DNA of 22,551 bases from Bacteroidales bacterium (lineage in GTDB: Bacteria; Bacteroidota; Bacteroidia; Bacteroidales; UBA932). A program made the translations under genes and the position numbers. Under the pieces are notes generated by a model. It did not search any database. It was not told the DNA's origin and saw only the letters and a program-made list of their open reading frames with translations. Shown here piece after piece: positions 7,854-15,694 of the stretch (position 1 is the stretch's first letter; each line of letters starts with the position of its first letter). The stretch is taken from NCBI GenBank assembly GCA_004555145.1, contig SFJB01000012.1:1-22551 (forward strand), given 5' to 3'.

Positions 7854-9067
7854 AATCCCTGAGAGAACTTTATAAAATAGGCCGCGGCCCGTCCAGCAGC
7901 CATACCATGGGCCCGCAGAAGGCATCCCAGTTGTTCCTGGCGAAGCACCCCGAAGCGGCATCGTTTCAAGTGACTTTGTACGGCAGTCTCGCAGCAACAG
8001 GCAAGGGGCACCTTACCGACGTGGCCGTCAGGGACGCGCTTTCGGAAAAGGGTGCGCCGGTGGAGATACTCTGGCGTCCGGACGTATTCCTGCCATACCA
8101 TCCCAACGGGATGAAGTTCGTGTCCAGGGATGCCGAAGGCAATGAGACTGACGGATGGACCGTGTACAGCGTAGGCGGAGGCACCATATCCGAAGGCCCG
8201 GGTTCCCTCATCGGGGAGGGTCCGGACATCTACGCCCTGCACACGATCAAGGACATCATGCAGTGGTGCCGTGACACAGGACGCAGCATCTGGGAATACG
8301 TGGACGAGTGCGAGGATTCCAGTATCTGGGATTATCTGATGGAGGTGTGGACGGCGATGAAGGCCTGCGTGGAGCGGGGCCTTGACAACGAAGGTGTGCT
8401 CCCCGGACCGCTCCATCTCTCGCGCAAAGCGGCTACCTACTACATCAAGGTCTCCGGATACAAGCAGAACCTCCAGACCCGTGGTCTCGTGTTCTCGTAC
8501 GCCCTCGCCGCGAGTGAGGAAAACGCCTCCGGCGGCACCGTGGTCACCGCCCCGACCTGCGGTTCCTGCGGAGTGCTCCCGGCGGTGCTCTACCACATCG
8601 CGAAGGGCCACAATTTCTCCGACAAACGCATACTGCACGCGCTGGCGACAGGGGGCATCTTCGGTAATGTGGTCAAGCACAACGCCTCCATTTCCGGAGC
8701 CGAGGTGGGATGCCAGGGGGAGGTAGGTGTTGCCTGCGCAATGGCATCTGCCGCCACCTGCCAGCTCTTCGGAGGCACTCCGTCCCAGGTGGAGTACGCC
8801 GCGGAAATGGGTCTTGAACACCATCTCGGAATGACCTGCGACCCGGTTTGCGGACTCGTGCAGATCCCTTGCATAGAGCGCAATGCCATGGCGGCAGCCC
8901 GTGCCCTGGATGCCAATCTCTATGCCTCTTTCTCCGACGGCTTCCACCGCGTATCCTTCGACGAAGTGGTGCAGGTGATGAAGCAGACCGGCCACGACCT
9001 GCCTTCCCTCTACAAGGAAACGGGAGAAGGCGGACTCGCAGGAAGGTACGGGAACGGAGAATTTTAA
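7850..9067 (+). CDS. sdaA: L-serine ammonia-lyase, single-chain [4Fe-4S] type
   Basis: Converts L-serine to pyruvate and ammonia with an oxygen-sensitive [4Fe-4S] cluster, in the cytosol. The 405-residue chain fuses the beta domain (N-terminal KIGRGPSSSHTMGP) and the alpha domain. The cluster cysteines are recognisable as C288 (GCQGEVG), C330 (MTCDPVCG) and C341 (IPCIERNA); their spacings of 42 and 11 match what I recall for the characterised Legionella enzyme. A CGSCG motif lies at 237-241. It is shorter than E. coli SdaA (about 454 residues) because of a smaller beta domain. The start overlaps the rfbD stop by 4 nt. No mechanistic tie to rhamnose is known, so the pairing may simply be operon packing. 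Confidence 0.94.
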   Translation: MKSLRELYKIGRGPSSSHTMGPQKASQLFLAKHPEAASFQVTLYGSLAATGKGHLTDVAVRDALSEKGAPVEILWRPDVFLPYHPNGMKFVSRDAEGNETDGWTVYSVGGGTISEGPGSLIGEGPDIYALHTIKDIMQWCRDTGRSIWEYVDECEDSSIWDYLMEVWTAMKACVERGLDNEGVLPGPLHLSRKAATYYIKVSGYKQNLQTRGLVFSYALAASEENASGGTVVTAPTCGSCGVLPAVLYHIAKGHNFSDKRILHALATGGIFGNVVKHNASISGAEVGCQGEVGVACAMASAATCQLFGGTPSQVEYAAEMGLEHHLGMTCDPVCGLVQIPCIERNAMAAARALDANLYASFSDGFHRVSFDEVVQVMKQTGHDLPSLYKETGEGGLAGRYGNGEF

Positions 9068-9100
9068 TTTTATCGCCAACCCACTAATTGATAACCGGAT

Positions 9101-11092
9101 ATGATTAAACGATTTTTGCTCGCGATGCTTGCGTTTGCAAGTGCCTCCGCATTGTATGCTCAGCCTCAGGGCGAGCCTTCGGCGGATTTCGGGGGTTTCC
9201 AGCTCCCTGAAATAAAGATGGAATACTCCAGAAAGTATTCCGATGTGAATTACGCCTTTGACTCTCAAATATACCATAATATGGATATCTACCTCCCTAA
9301 GGAGGTGAAGGAATCCTACCCTGTTGTGGTCCATATTTACGGCAGCGCTTGGTTCAGCAACAACTCCAAGGGTGCGGCGGACCTTGGAACCATAGTACAG
9401 GCCCTCCTGGATGCAGGTTACGCCGTTGTCACCCCGAATCACAGGTCAAGCACCGACGCCCTCTTCCCGGCCCAGATCAACGACATAAAGGCGGTAGTCA
9501 GGTTCATCAGGGGAAATGCTGCCAAATATCGTCTGGACCCTTCTTTCATAGCCGCATCAGGCTTCTCTTCCGGCGGACACCTCGCCTCTCTCGCAGCTAC
9601 CTCCAATGACGTGGAGGCTCTGGAAGGCTTCGTAGGGGATTGTCTCCAGTTCAGCAGTTCTGTTGACGCAGCCTGCGACTGGTCCGGACCTATTGACCCC
9701 TACACCATAGACTCACCTATGAACTTCGGTGCCGACACCACCCCGGAAGAAGTGCTCATAGGAATGAAGAAAACCCCTGAGAATGAGGCAGTTTTCCGCA
9801 AGGCGAGCGCAACTGATTACGTGGATCCCAGCGATCCTCCTCTCATCGTATTCCACGGCCGCAAGGACAACGTTGTCCCGTTCCAGCAGGGAGAGGAACT
9901 CTATGACGCCCTTTCGAAAGCGGGCGTGGTGAGCGAATTCCATCCCGTTGACGAGGGCGGCCACGGAGTCAACATGTACTCCAGGGAGAACCTCGATGCC
10001 ATGGTCCATTTCCTCGACAGCGCAAGACAGGCGAAGAACAGCGTGCGTCCCGCAGCTGCGACGAGGGTGGTGAACCCGGACGGCAGTGTGAGCTTTTCCA
10101 TCAGGGCCAACGGAGCCACCAGGGTTGCAGCCGACATCTGTGGTGTGAAGTACCCTATGAAACAGGGTGCCGACGGGTTGTGGAGAGTCACCACCGAGCC
10201 TCTCGTGCCGGGATTCCACTACTATTTTCTCGAAGTTGACGGAGCGCGTTTCTCCGACCCGGTGAGCGAATCTTACTATGGGTCAGGCACTGTGGCCAGC
10301 GCAGTGGAAATTCCTGAGCCTGGTATGGAACTCTTTGAGATCCAGGATGTTCCCCACGGAGAAATAAGGCTTCTGAACTATAAGTCCAAGCTCACCGGAG
10401 AGTGGCGCCCTTTGCAGGTTTATGTGCCTGCAGAATACAATAAGGGCGGTAAGAAATATCCTGTGGTCTATATCCACCACGGAGGCGGAGAGGATCATCG
10501 CGGATGGATGCAGCAGGGCAGGGTGGCAAATATTATGGATAACCTCATAGCCAAGGGTGAGGCCGTGCCTATGATAGTCGTATCGGTGAACAGCAATGTC
10601 AAGGTGCAGGGTGTTGCACCTGCATACAGCAGGGAAGGCATGGCGCCTTACCGCCAGGAATTACTCGAGAGCATCATTCCTTTTGTCGAAGAGACTTTCA
10701 GGACAAAGAAAGGTGCTTCCAACAGGGCGATGTGCGGACTTTCCATGGGTGGAGGCCAGTCATTCTACATAGGCCTCAACGAGCCTTCCGTATTTGCAAA
10801 CGTGGGACACTTCTCATCGGGAATCTTCGGAGGAATCGCCGAGGCGAAGCCTATGGACTTCGAGAAAGAAGTCCCGGGTATGATATCCCACGTCAGGAGA
10901 TTCAACAGACATCTCGACGTTTACTATGTAAGCTGCGGTGAGCAGGATTCCCGTATCGTCCCTACCAGGGAGGCCGTGGACAGTATGAAGAAAGCCAAGG
11001 TCGATGTCATATTCGAAACCTTCCCGGGCGATCACGAGTGGCAGGTATGGCGCAAGTCCTTCGCGAGCTTCGCCAAAAAGATATTCAAATAG
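9101..11092 (+). CDS. Secreted two-domain esterase (acetyl-esterase-like plus CE1 feruloyl-esterase-like)
   Basis: A signal peptide (residues 1-20, ending ALYA|Q) is followed by two different alpha/beta hydrolase domains. Domain 1, about 40-310, resembles acetyl or BD-FAE-type esterases: nucleophile S156 in GFSSG, D256 in HGRKDNVVP and H288 in EGGHGV. A short beta-sandwich of the E-set/CBM48 type lies at about 325-410. Domain 2, about 425-663, resembles CE1 esterase D or feruloyl esterases: S548 in GLSMGG, D616 in CGEQD and H645 in GDHEW. All six catalytic residues are present, so both sites may be active. Likely role: removing acetyl and/or hydroxycinnamoyl groups from xylan-type glycans in the periplasm or outside. 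Substrates are inferred. It follows sdaA by 33 nt with no clear terminator between. Confidence 0.88.
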   Translation: MIKRFLLAMLAFASASALYAQPQGEPSADFGGFQLPEIKMEYSRKYSDVNYAFDSQIYHNMDIYLPKEVKESYPVVVHIYGSAWFSNNSKGAADLGTIVQALLDAGYAVVTPNHRSSTDALFPAQINDIKAVVRFIRGNAAKYRLDPSFIAASGFSSGGHLASLAATSNDVEALEGFVGDCLQFSSSVDAACDWSGPIDPYTIDSPMNFGADTTPEEVLIGMKKTPENEAVFRKASATDYVDPSDPPLIVFHGRKDNVVPFQQGEELYDALSKAGVVSEFHPVDEGGHGVNMYSRENLDAMVHFLDSARQAKNSVRPAAATRVVNPDGSVSFSIRANGATRVAADICGVKYPMKQGADGLWRVTTEPLVPGFHYYFLEVDGARFSDPVSESYYGSGTVASAVEIPEPGMELFEIQDVPHGEIRLLNYKSKLTGEWRPLQVYVPAEYNKGGKKYPVVYIHHGGGEDHRGWMQQGRVANIMDNLIAKGEAVPMIVVSVNSNVKVQGVAPAYSREGMAPYRQELLESIIPFVEETFRTKKGASNRAMCGLSMGGGQSFYIGLNEPSVFANVGHFSSGIFGGIAEAKPMDFEKEVPGMISHVRRFNRHLDVYYVSCGEQDSRIVPTREAVDSMKKAKVDVIFETFPGDHEWQVWRKSFASFAKKIFK

Positions 11093-11121
11093 GGCATCTG
11101 GTACCCAATTTGCAGTATCAG

Positions 11122-11140
11122 TTTTGCGTATTGAGCAAAA
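11122..11140. repeat. Inverted repeat between the rubrerythrin promoter elements
   Basis: TTTTGC (11122-11127) and GCAAAA (11135-11140) are perfect 6-bp arms around a 7-nt spacer. They cover the -33 element and the promoter spacer, where a repressor or activator could bind. The arms are short, so chance is possible. Confidence 0.35.
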
Positions 11141-11153
11141 AATGCTATATTTG
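11123..11153 (+). promoter_or_regulatory. Rubrerythrin promoter
   Basis: TTTG at 11123-11126, a 19-nt spacer and TATATTTG at 11146-11153 match the Bacteroidetes sigma-ABfr consensus in both boxes and in spacing. Transcription should start near 11158, giving an AT-rich leader of about 40 nt. Confidence 0.75.
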
Positions 11154-11162
11154 TGGTATAGT

Positions 11163-11177
11163 TTTGAATTATTATAA
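11163..11177. promoter_or_regulatory. PerR-box-like sequence in the rubrerythrin leader
   Basis: The 15 bases TTTGAATTATTATAA match 13 of 15 positions of the known PerR box TTATAATTATTATAA. They lie just downstream of the predicted transcription start, where a repressor would block. PerR controls rubrerythrins in several anaerobes. The leader is very AT-rich, so a chance match is a real possibility. Confidence 0.3.
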
Positions 11178-11198
11178 ATTATTTAAATTTTAAAGAGT

Positions 11199-11747
11199 AT
11201 GATAAAGAAATTCAGATGCCTCGTATGCGGCTATGTTTATGAAGGAGAGAATCCTCCTGCAGAGTGCCCTCAGTGCCACGCCAAGTCAGACAAGTTCGTG
11301 GAAGTCAAGAGCGAAGGTCTCGAATGGGCCTGCGAACATCATCTTGGAGACGGAAAGGTTGAGGATGAGGAGATTATGCAGGGACTTCACGACCACTTCA
11401 ACGGTGAGTGCACGGAAGTGGGCATGTACCTCGCAATGAGCCGTCAGGCAGAGCGCGAGGGTTATCCTGAGATTGCAGAGGCTTTCAAGCGCTATGCTTT
11501 TGAGGAGGCTGAGCATGCTGCAAAGTTCGCAGAACTCCTTGGCGAGGTCGTTTGGGACACCAAGACCAATGTCAAGAAGCGTGCAGAGGCTGAGTGCGGC
11601 GCCTGCGAAGGCAAACTCGCCATTGCTTCCCGTGCCAAGAAACTCGGCTACGATGCCATCCACGACACCGTACACGAAATGGCTAAAGACGAAGCCCGCC
11701 ACGGTGCAGGTTTCCAGGGACTCTACAAGCGCTTCTTCGAGAAGTAG
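11199..11747 (+). CDS. Reverse rubrerythrin (rubredoxin domain first)
   Basis: Cytosolic non-haem iron peroxidase of anaerobes that reduces hydrogen peroxide. In the 182-residue chain the rubredoxin module comes first (C7-x2-C10 and C23-x2-C26, residues 1-35). A ferritin-like four-helix domain follows, with di-iron ligands in GECTEVG, FEEAEH and KDEARH. This order is the reverse of classical rubrerythrin, which carries rubredoxin at the C-terminus. Between them lies a segment rich in acidic residues and histidine ([14 protein letters not shown]). It has a strong promoter with a possible PerR-type site and its own terminator, so it is monocistronic. Residues 1-35 resemble the free rubredoxin-like protein at 5837-5980. 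Confidence 0.94.
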   Translation: MIKKFRCLVCGYVYEGENPPAECPQCHAKSDKFVEVKSEGLEWACEHHLGDGKVEDEEIMQGLHDHFNGECTEVGMYLAMSRQAEREGYPEIAEAFKRYAFEEAEHAAKFAELLGEVVWDTKTNVKKRAEAECGACEGKLAIASRAKKLGYDAIHDTVHEMAKDEARHGAGFQGLYKRFFEK

Positions 11748-11770
11748 TCTTACGGGACGTTACAGTCTGA

Positions 11771-11806
11771 CCCGCGTCGGCATTCCAATGCCTTCGCGGG
11801 TTTTTT
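11771..11806 (+). terminator. Rho-independent terminator of the rubrerythrin gene
   Basis: CCCGCG pairs with CGCGGG and GGCAT with ATGCC across a small TC/TT internal loop, and six T follow. It starts 24 nt after the rubrerythrin stop and separates that gene from the outer-membrane protein. Confidence 0.85.
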
Positions 11807-11860
11807 ATGCAACGAAAGCTCAGTGTACTTCATCTTATCATATAAATAAGGAACATAAAA

Positions 11861-12466
11861 ATGAAAAAGATTATCATTTCCCTGGCAATTGCTATTGCCG
11901 CAGCAGTTTCAGCCAACGCTCAGGTAAGCGTAGGCGCAGGTTATCTCAATCAGACCAACAAGACCACTGTTTCCAACAATTCCACAACCCGCGCACTTAA
12001 CGGCTTCTACGCCGGAGTGGATCTCGGATACGGTCTCGGATACGGTCTTTCAATTGTACCGGGCGTATATTACGGCTACGTTGCAGGTAAGACCACTGCC
12101 ATCGACGGTTTGGCCGAAGCCAACTACGTACGCCACGATATTGCCATCCCTGTCAATGTCAAGTACGGCATTGAGCTTCTTGATGTCCTCGACGTATTCG
12201 CATACGCAGGACCTCAGTTCAACATAGGTCTCGCCTCCACCTCCACCGCAAGCGTGGCCGGTATTTCCAAGAGCGTGAACAACTTTGCTGAAGACGGCTC
12301 TGAAAGGCGTTTTGACCTTTCTATAGGCGTTGGTCTGGGCTTCGATGTGGCTGAAATCCTCCGAATCAATCTCGGATACAACTTCGGCCTCCTGAACAGG
12401 GCGAATTCCGAGAACATCGTGACCAAGGCCAATACACTCCACGTAGGACTCGCAGTGCTTTTTTAA
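11861..12466 (+). CDS. Small outer-membrane beta-barrel protein
   Basis: A 201-residue precursor with a clear signal peptide (1-20, ending SANA|Q). The mature part is made of short alternating strands rich in Gly, Tyr and Ala (GVDLGYGLGYGLSIVPGVYYGY, AYAGPQFNIGL, LSIGVGLGFDV, RINLGYNFGLLN) and ends in a terminal phenylalanine, the usual barrel-assembly signal. This fits the OmpX/PF13568-type porin-like family of Bacteroidota, about eight strands. The precise function is unknown; structural or adhesion roles are typical of the family. It lies between two terminators and is transcribed alone. No standard -7 box was found in the 54 bases upstream. Confidence 0.88.
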   Translation: MKKIIISLAIAIAAAVSANAQVSVGAGYLNQTNKTTVSNNSTTRALNGFYAGVDLGYGLGYGLSIVPGVYYGYVAGKTTAIDGLAEANYVRHDIAIPVNVKYGIELLDVLDVFAYAGPQFNIGLASTSTASVAGISKSVNNFAEDGSERRFDLSIGVGLGFDVAEILRINLGYNFGLLNRANSENIVTKANTLHVGLAVLF

Positions 12467-12494
12467 GCACTATCTGTTGTTACAGGATTTTCCC

Positions 12495-12522
12495 GGGCTG
12501 GCCTTTAAGGTCAGCCCATTTT
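12495..12522 (+). terminator. Rho-independent terminator after the outer-membrane protein gene
   Basis: GGGCTGGCC (12495-12503) pairs with GGTCAGCCC (12509-12517), one G-T wobble, 5-nt loop, followed by ATTTT. The stem is strong but the T tract is short. It lies 28 nt after the stop codon. Confidence 0.7.
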
Positions 12523-12604
12523 GGTTGCCACGATGGACTAAGCTATCGAAAAAATTAGTAAATTGGCGGCGAATTACAGATTGGAATAATTTGAAAGAAT
12601 CATT

Positions 12605-13066
12605 ATGGTTAGAGATATTGCATTAGTAGCTCACGATTCCCGCAAGGCGGAGCTCCTGAGCTGGGTTAAGTTCAATGCCAACGTATTGAAGCATTGTAAC
12701 TTGTATTGCACTGGCACTACCGGTCGCCTCATAAGCGAGACGCTTGCCAAGACTTTGCCTGAGAACGAGTTGCCTCAGATCAACTGCCTGCTCAGCGGTC
12801 CTCTGGGTGGCGACTTCGAAATAGGCGCAATGATTGCCGAAGGGAAGATAGACATGCTGGTCTTTTTCTGCGACAACCTCATCATGCAGGGCCACCAGAA
12901 CGATGTGATGGGACTTGTCAGACTTGCGTCGCTCTACAATATCCCATTTGCAACCAACAGAAGCACAGCGGATTATATCATCACTTCCCCTCTCTTCTCT
13001 AGTGAGGAGTACAAGCGTATGATCCCTGCCTGCATAGACTCATACAAGAATCGCAAACTCAAATAG
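12605..13066 (+). CDS. mgsA: Methylglyoxal synthase
   Basis: Converts dihydroxyacetone phosphate to methylglyoxal and phosphate, a bypass of lower glycolysis that in E. coli is inhibited by phosphate. The 153-residue protein has the family motifs: H10 in VAHD, the phosphate-binding TGTTG at 36-40, SGPLGGD with catalytic D70, FFCD with D90, and QGHQND with H97 and D100. These correspond to E. coli H19, D71, D91, H98 and D101. The usual HDPD is HQND here, but both functional residues remain. It probably forms one transcription unit with the DUF389 gene 5 nt downstream. A strong terminator lies upstream. A weak -7-like TAAATTGG at 12559 is the only promoter hint. Confidence 0.95.
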   Translation: MVRDIALVAHDSRKAELLSWVKFNANVLKHCNLYCTGTTGRLISETLAKTLPENELPQINCLLSGPLGGDFEIGAMIAEGKIDMLVFFCDNLIMQGHQNDVMGLVRLASLYNIPFATNRSTADYIITSPLFSSEEYKRMIPACIDSYKNRKLK

Positions 13067-13071
13067 TCTTT

Positions 13072-14421
13072 ATGCCGAATATCTGGAACGCGATAAAGTC
13101 CGAGATCCGCACCATCGCAAATATCTCGGACCATATAGATACTGACAGTGCCACCAAGTCAATACGCAGCAACGTCTCCTTCAGGGGGCCGAACGTATGG
13201 ATTCTCGCCTTCTCCATCATCATCGCCTCCGTGGGCCTCAACGTCAACTCCACGGCGGTGATTATCGGTGCGATGCTCATTTCCCCTCTGATGGGACCTA
13301 TCATAGGCATAGGTCTCGGTTTGGGAGTGAACGACACCAAACTGATCAAGGTCGGTCTCAAGAATCTTATTGTGATGGTGAGCATAAGTCTCATAGCATC
13401 AACTCTTTACTTCTTGCTGACCCCTTTGAAGCTCGCGAATCCTACAGAGCTTCTCGCCAGAACCAATCCTACGATATACGACGTGATCATCGCCCTTTTC
13501 GGCGGTGCCGCAGGACTTCTGGAAATCTCCAGGAAGGACAAGGGCACGGTGCTTTCAGGTGTAGCAATCGCCACTGCCCTTATGCCGCCGCTATGCACGG
13601 CAGGCTACGGCCTTGCCTCCGGCACCTTCAAATACTTCCTGGGCGCCCTGATGCTCTTCATCATCAACGGAGTCTTCATCATCATCGCGACCTACGTGAT
13701 GTCGAAACTCCTCGGCTTCCAGGAATATGAGTTCCAGGACCAGAAGATTGCGAAACGCACCCGTACCCTAGTCACAATCGTGGTGCTTTTGGTTGCGGTG
13801 CCGAGCATACTCTCTGCGGTAAAGATGATCCAGAGCAACACATTTCAGCAGAACGCGTCCTCGTTCGTGGCCGACAACCGTATGCTCAGCAGCGGCTATA
13901 TTTATGACTATGAGGTGGATACGCATAAGGGAGGAAGGATTTCCCTGTACATAGCCGGGAGTATGCTCGATGATGCCGACAAGGAGAAACTGAAGGCGAG
14001 CGCAAAGGAGCACGGCATAGATCCCGACCGCATCTCGTTCTTCGAGCACCAGATAGTCCCGGGCGAGGACCAATCCGCCGACAGGCTGGTGAAGGACATA
14101 TACGAGCGCACGGATTCCGAAATAAGCAAGCGTGAGGCCGAGATACGCGTGCTCGAAAACGAGCTCACGAAATACCGCCAGCAGGAGATTCCATACCTGC
14201 AGATATCCCGCGAGCTCAGTTCGCAGTTCCCTCAGGTCAAGGACCTTTATATCTCCAGAGGGGCCGACATTAATACTGACAGTCTGGCAATGCAGGACTG
14301 CATACTCGTCGTGGCAAGGACGGAGCGCGTGCTTGACGACGAGTCAAAGCAGAAGATGACGGATTTCCTCAAGGTCCGTCTCAACGACTCCACCGTCGTG
14401 GTGCTCAATGCCTTGAAATAG
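13072..14421 (+). CDS. DUF389 family membrane protein
   Basis: A 449-residue inner-membrane protein of the DUF389/TIGR00341 family, whose function is not established. A short cytosolic N-terminus (1-42) is followed by about seven hydrophobic segments between residues 43 and 250, with the family's conserved stretches NVNSTAVIIGAMLISPLMGP and GVAIATALMPPLCTAGYGLA. The remaining 200 residues are soluble and partly coiled-coil (about 330-365, rich in Glu, Arg and Lys). The gene starts 5 nt after mgsA, so the two are probably co-transcribed. Its end overlaps the convergent GTPase gene by 17 bp. A transport or stress role is possible but cannot be read from the sequence. Confidence 0.85.
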   Translation: MPNIWNAIKSEIRTIANISDHIDTDSATKSIRSNVSFRGPNVWILAFSIIIASVGLNVNSTAVIIGAMLISPLMGPIIGIGLGLGVNDTKLIKVGLKNLIVMVSISLIASTLYFLLTPLKLANPTELLARTNPTIYDVIIALFGGAAGLLEISRKDKGTVLSGVAIATALMPPLCTAGYGLASGTFKYFLGALMLFIINGVFIIIATYVMSKLLGFQEYEFQDQKIAKRTRTLVTIVVLLVAVPSILSAVKMIQSNTFQQNASSFVADNRMLSSGYIYDYEVDTHKGGRISLYIAGSMLDDADKEKLKASAKEHGIDPDRISFFEHQIVPGEDQSADRLVKDIYERTDSEISKREAEIRVLENELTKYRQQEIPYLQISRELSSQFPQVKDLYISRGADINTDSLAMQDCILVVARTERVLDDESKQKMTDFLKVRLNDSTVVVLNALK

Positions 14422-15616
14422 GGCTGAGACATTCGTCCAGGGCGGCGCAGATGGCATCCTTGTCCATGTGCTGCCCTATGAACACGATCTTGATCATACG
14501 GTCTCCGTACAGCTCGTCCCAGTCCTGGGCGAGCTTGGGGTCCTGCAGCATCATTGCGCCAAGCTCGTCAGCCGGCATCGTGGCGTACCACAGGCCTGCG
14601 TCCTTGATGCTCTTCTGGAGTCCTGCCTGCTCAAAGAGGTAGCACTTGTCCGGCTCGTCGCTGAAGTAACAGATACCCTTGGAGCGGATTACCGATTTGT
14701 CCCATTTCCTGGCGACGTAATGGTCGAATCTGTTGATGTCGAACGGGTCGCGCCGGTAGTACACGAAGGTGCTGATTCCGTATTCCTCAGCCTCTCCTTC
14801 ATCGTGATGGTGGTGATGGTGCCCGTGGTGTCCATGCTCCTCGTGCTCGTGTTCCTCCTCGTCGTCATCCTCTTCCTCGTGCGCGCCCTCGATCTCGTCT
14901 ATCCAGGCTGCGGATGTAGCCACCTGGTCGAAGTCGAACCTGCCTGTGTCCAGGATGCTGTCCAGGTCAATGTCGCAGAAGTTGCACTCTATGATTTCCG
15001 CCTTCGGCTGGAGCGCCTTGATGATGCTCCTTATCCTTCCCAGCTCCTCAGGGCGCACTTCCGACGCCTTGTTCAGGAGTATGATGTTGCAGAATTCTAT
15101 CTGCTCTATGATGAGTTTCTCGAGGTCGTCATCGTCGAAATTGCCCAGCGGCAGGGCGTCCCCGCAGCTGAATTCGCTCTGCATCCTCAGTGCATCTACC
15201 ACGGTCACGATGCAGTCCAGCTTCACCTCAGGCCCGCCCGTGCGGTCTGAAAGCTCCGGAAGGGAACAGATTGTCTGGGCTATGGGAGCTGGTTCGCATA
15301 TTCCGCTCGCTTCTATTACGATGTAGTCGAACTTGCCTGTCGAGCTGATTTCGTCGATCTGCTCCACAAGGTCCATTTTCAGGGTGCAGCAGATGCATCC
15401 GTTCTGCAGGGCGACCAGACTCTCGTCCTTCTTGCCTACCACGCCGCCCTTCTCGATGAGGGAAGCGTCTATGTTCACCTCTCCCAGGTCGTTCACGATG
15501 ACCGCGAACTTGATTCCCCGCCTGTTTGAGAGTATCCTGTTGACCAGAGTTGTCTTGCCGCTTCCAAGATATCCGGTAAGCAGCAGAACCGGAAGAGTAT
15601 TGTTGTCGTGTCTCAT
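14405..15616 (-). CDS. CobW/ZNG1-type GTPase with His-rich loop, probable metallochaperone
   Basis: G3E-family GTPase thought to deliver metal, often zinc, to target proteins. The 403-residue chain has a Walker A motif GYLGSGKTT at 15-23, the metal-binding CxCC motif C74-I-C76-C77, a Walker B/D region IVIEASGICEP and the NKASE guanine motif. Between the GTPase and the CobW C-terminal domain is a loop of about 35 residues, near 244-277, made almost wholly of His, Glu and Asp with a run of six histidines, which should bind divalent metal. The C-terminal domain (RDPFDINRFDHYV onward) is complete. It is divergent from the hybrid regulator and convergent with DUF389. A role in zinc supply is inferred from the family; no Zur-like site was recognised. 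Confidence 0.92.
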   Translation of the reverse strand: MRHDNNTLPVLLLTGYLGSGKTTLVNRILSNRRGIKFAVIVNDLGEVNIDASLIEKGGVVGKKDESLVALQNGCICCTLKMDLVEQIDEISSTGKFDYIVIEASGICEPAPIAQTICSLPELSDRTGGPEVKLDCIVTVVDALRMQSEFSCGDALPLGNFDDDDLEKLIIEQIEFCNIILLNKASEVRPEELGRIRSIIKALQPKAEIIECNFCDIDLDSILDTGRFDFDQVATSAAWIDEIEGAHEEEDDDEEEHEHEEHGHHGHHHHHHDEGEAEEYGISTFVYYRRDPFDINRFDHYVARKWDKSVIRSKGICYFSDEPDKCYLFEQAGLQKSIKDAGLWYATMPADELGAMMLQDPKLAQDWDELYGDRMIKIVFIGQHMDKDAICAALDECLSPISRH

Positions 15617-15637
15617 ATGTTCTGAAATTATTGACGC

Positions 15638-15645
15638 AAAGATAC
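15638..15645 (-). promoter_or_regulatory. -7 promoter box of the CobW-type GTPase gene
   Basis: Read on the minus strand the bases are TATCTTTG, an exact TAnnTTTG match, about 21 nt before the ATG at 15616. No TTTG is seen at the -33 position. Confidence 0.55.
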
Positions 15646-15667
15646 TAAAAGCGTGAGGAATTTTTTG

Positions 15668-15675
15668 TAAATTCG
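15668..15675 (+). promoter_or_regulatory. Candidate -7 box of the hybrid regulator gene
   Basis: TAAATTCG matches TAnnTTTG except for C in place of the third T, and is followed by CA as in other boxes of this window. It lies 19 nt before the ATG at 15695. No -33 element is evident, consistent with weak constitutive expression of a sensor. Confidence 0.4.
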
Positions 15676-15694
15676 CACAAATTAATAACCAATT

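Noticed and set aside
7625..9442. 605-codon open frame on the minus strand
   Set aside because: It spans rfbD, sdaA and the esterase start, all with intact family motifs on the plus strand. The antisense translation matches no family I recognise.
12559..12566. TAAATTGG as the mgsA -7 box
   Set aside because: It has a mismatch in the core and no -33 element at the right distance, so it is too weak to list as a promoter.
14788..14850. Triplet-like repeat (GTG/ATG) suggestive of a microsatellite
   Set aside because: The bases encode the in-frame His-rich loop of the GTPase, which explains the repetition.
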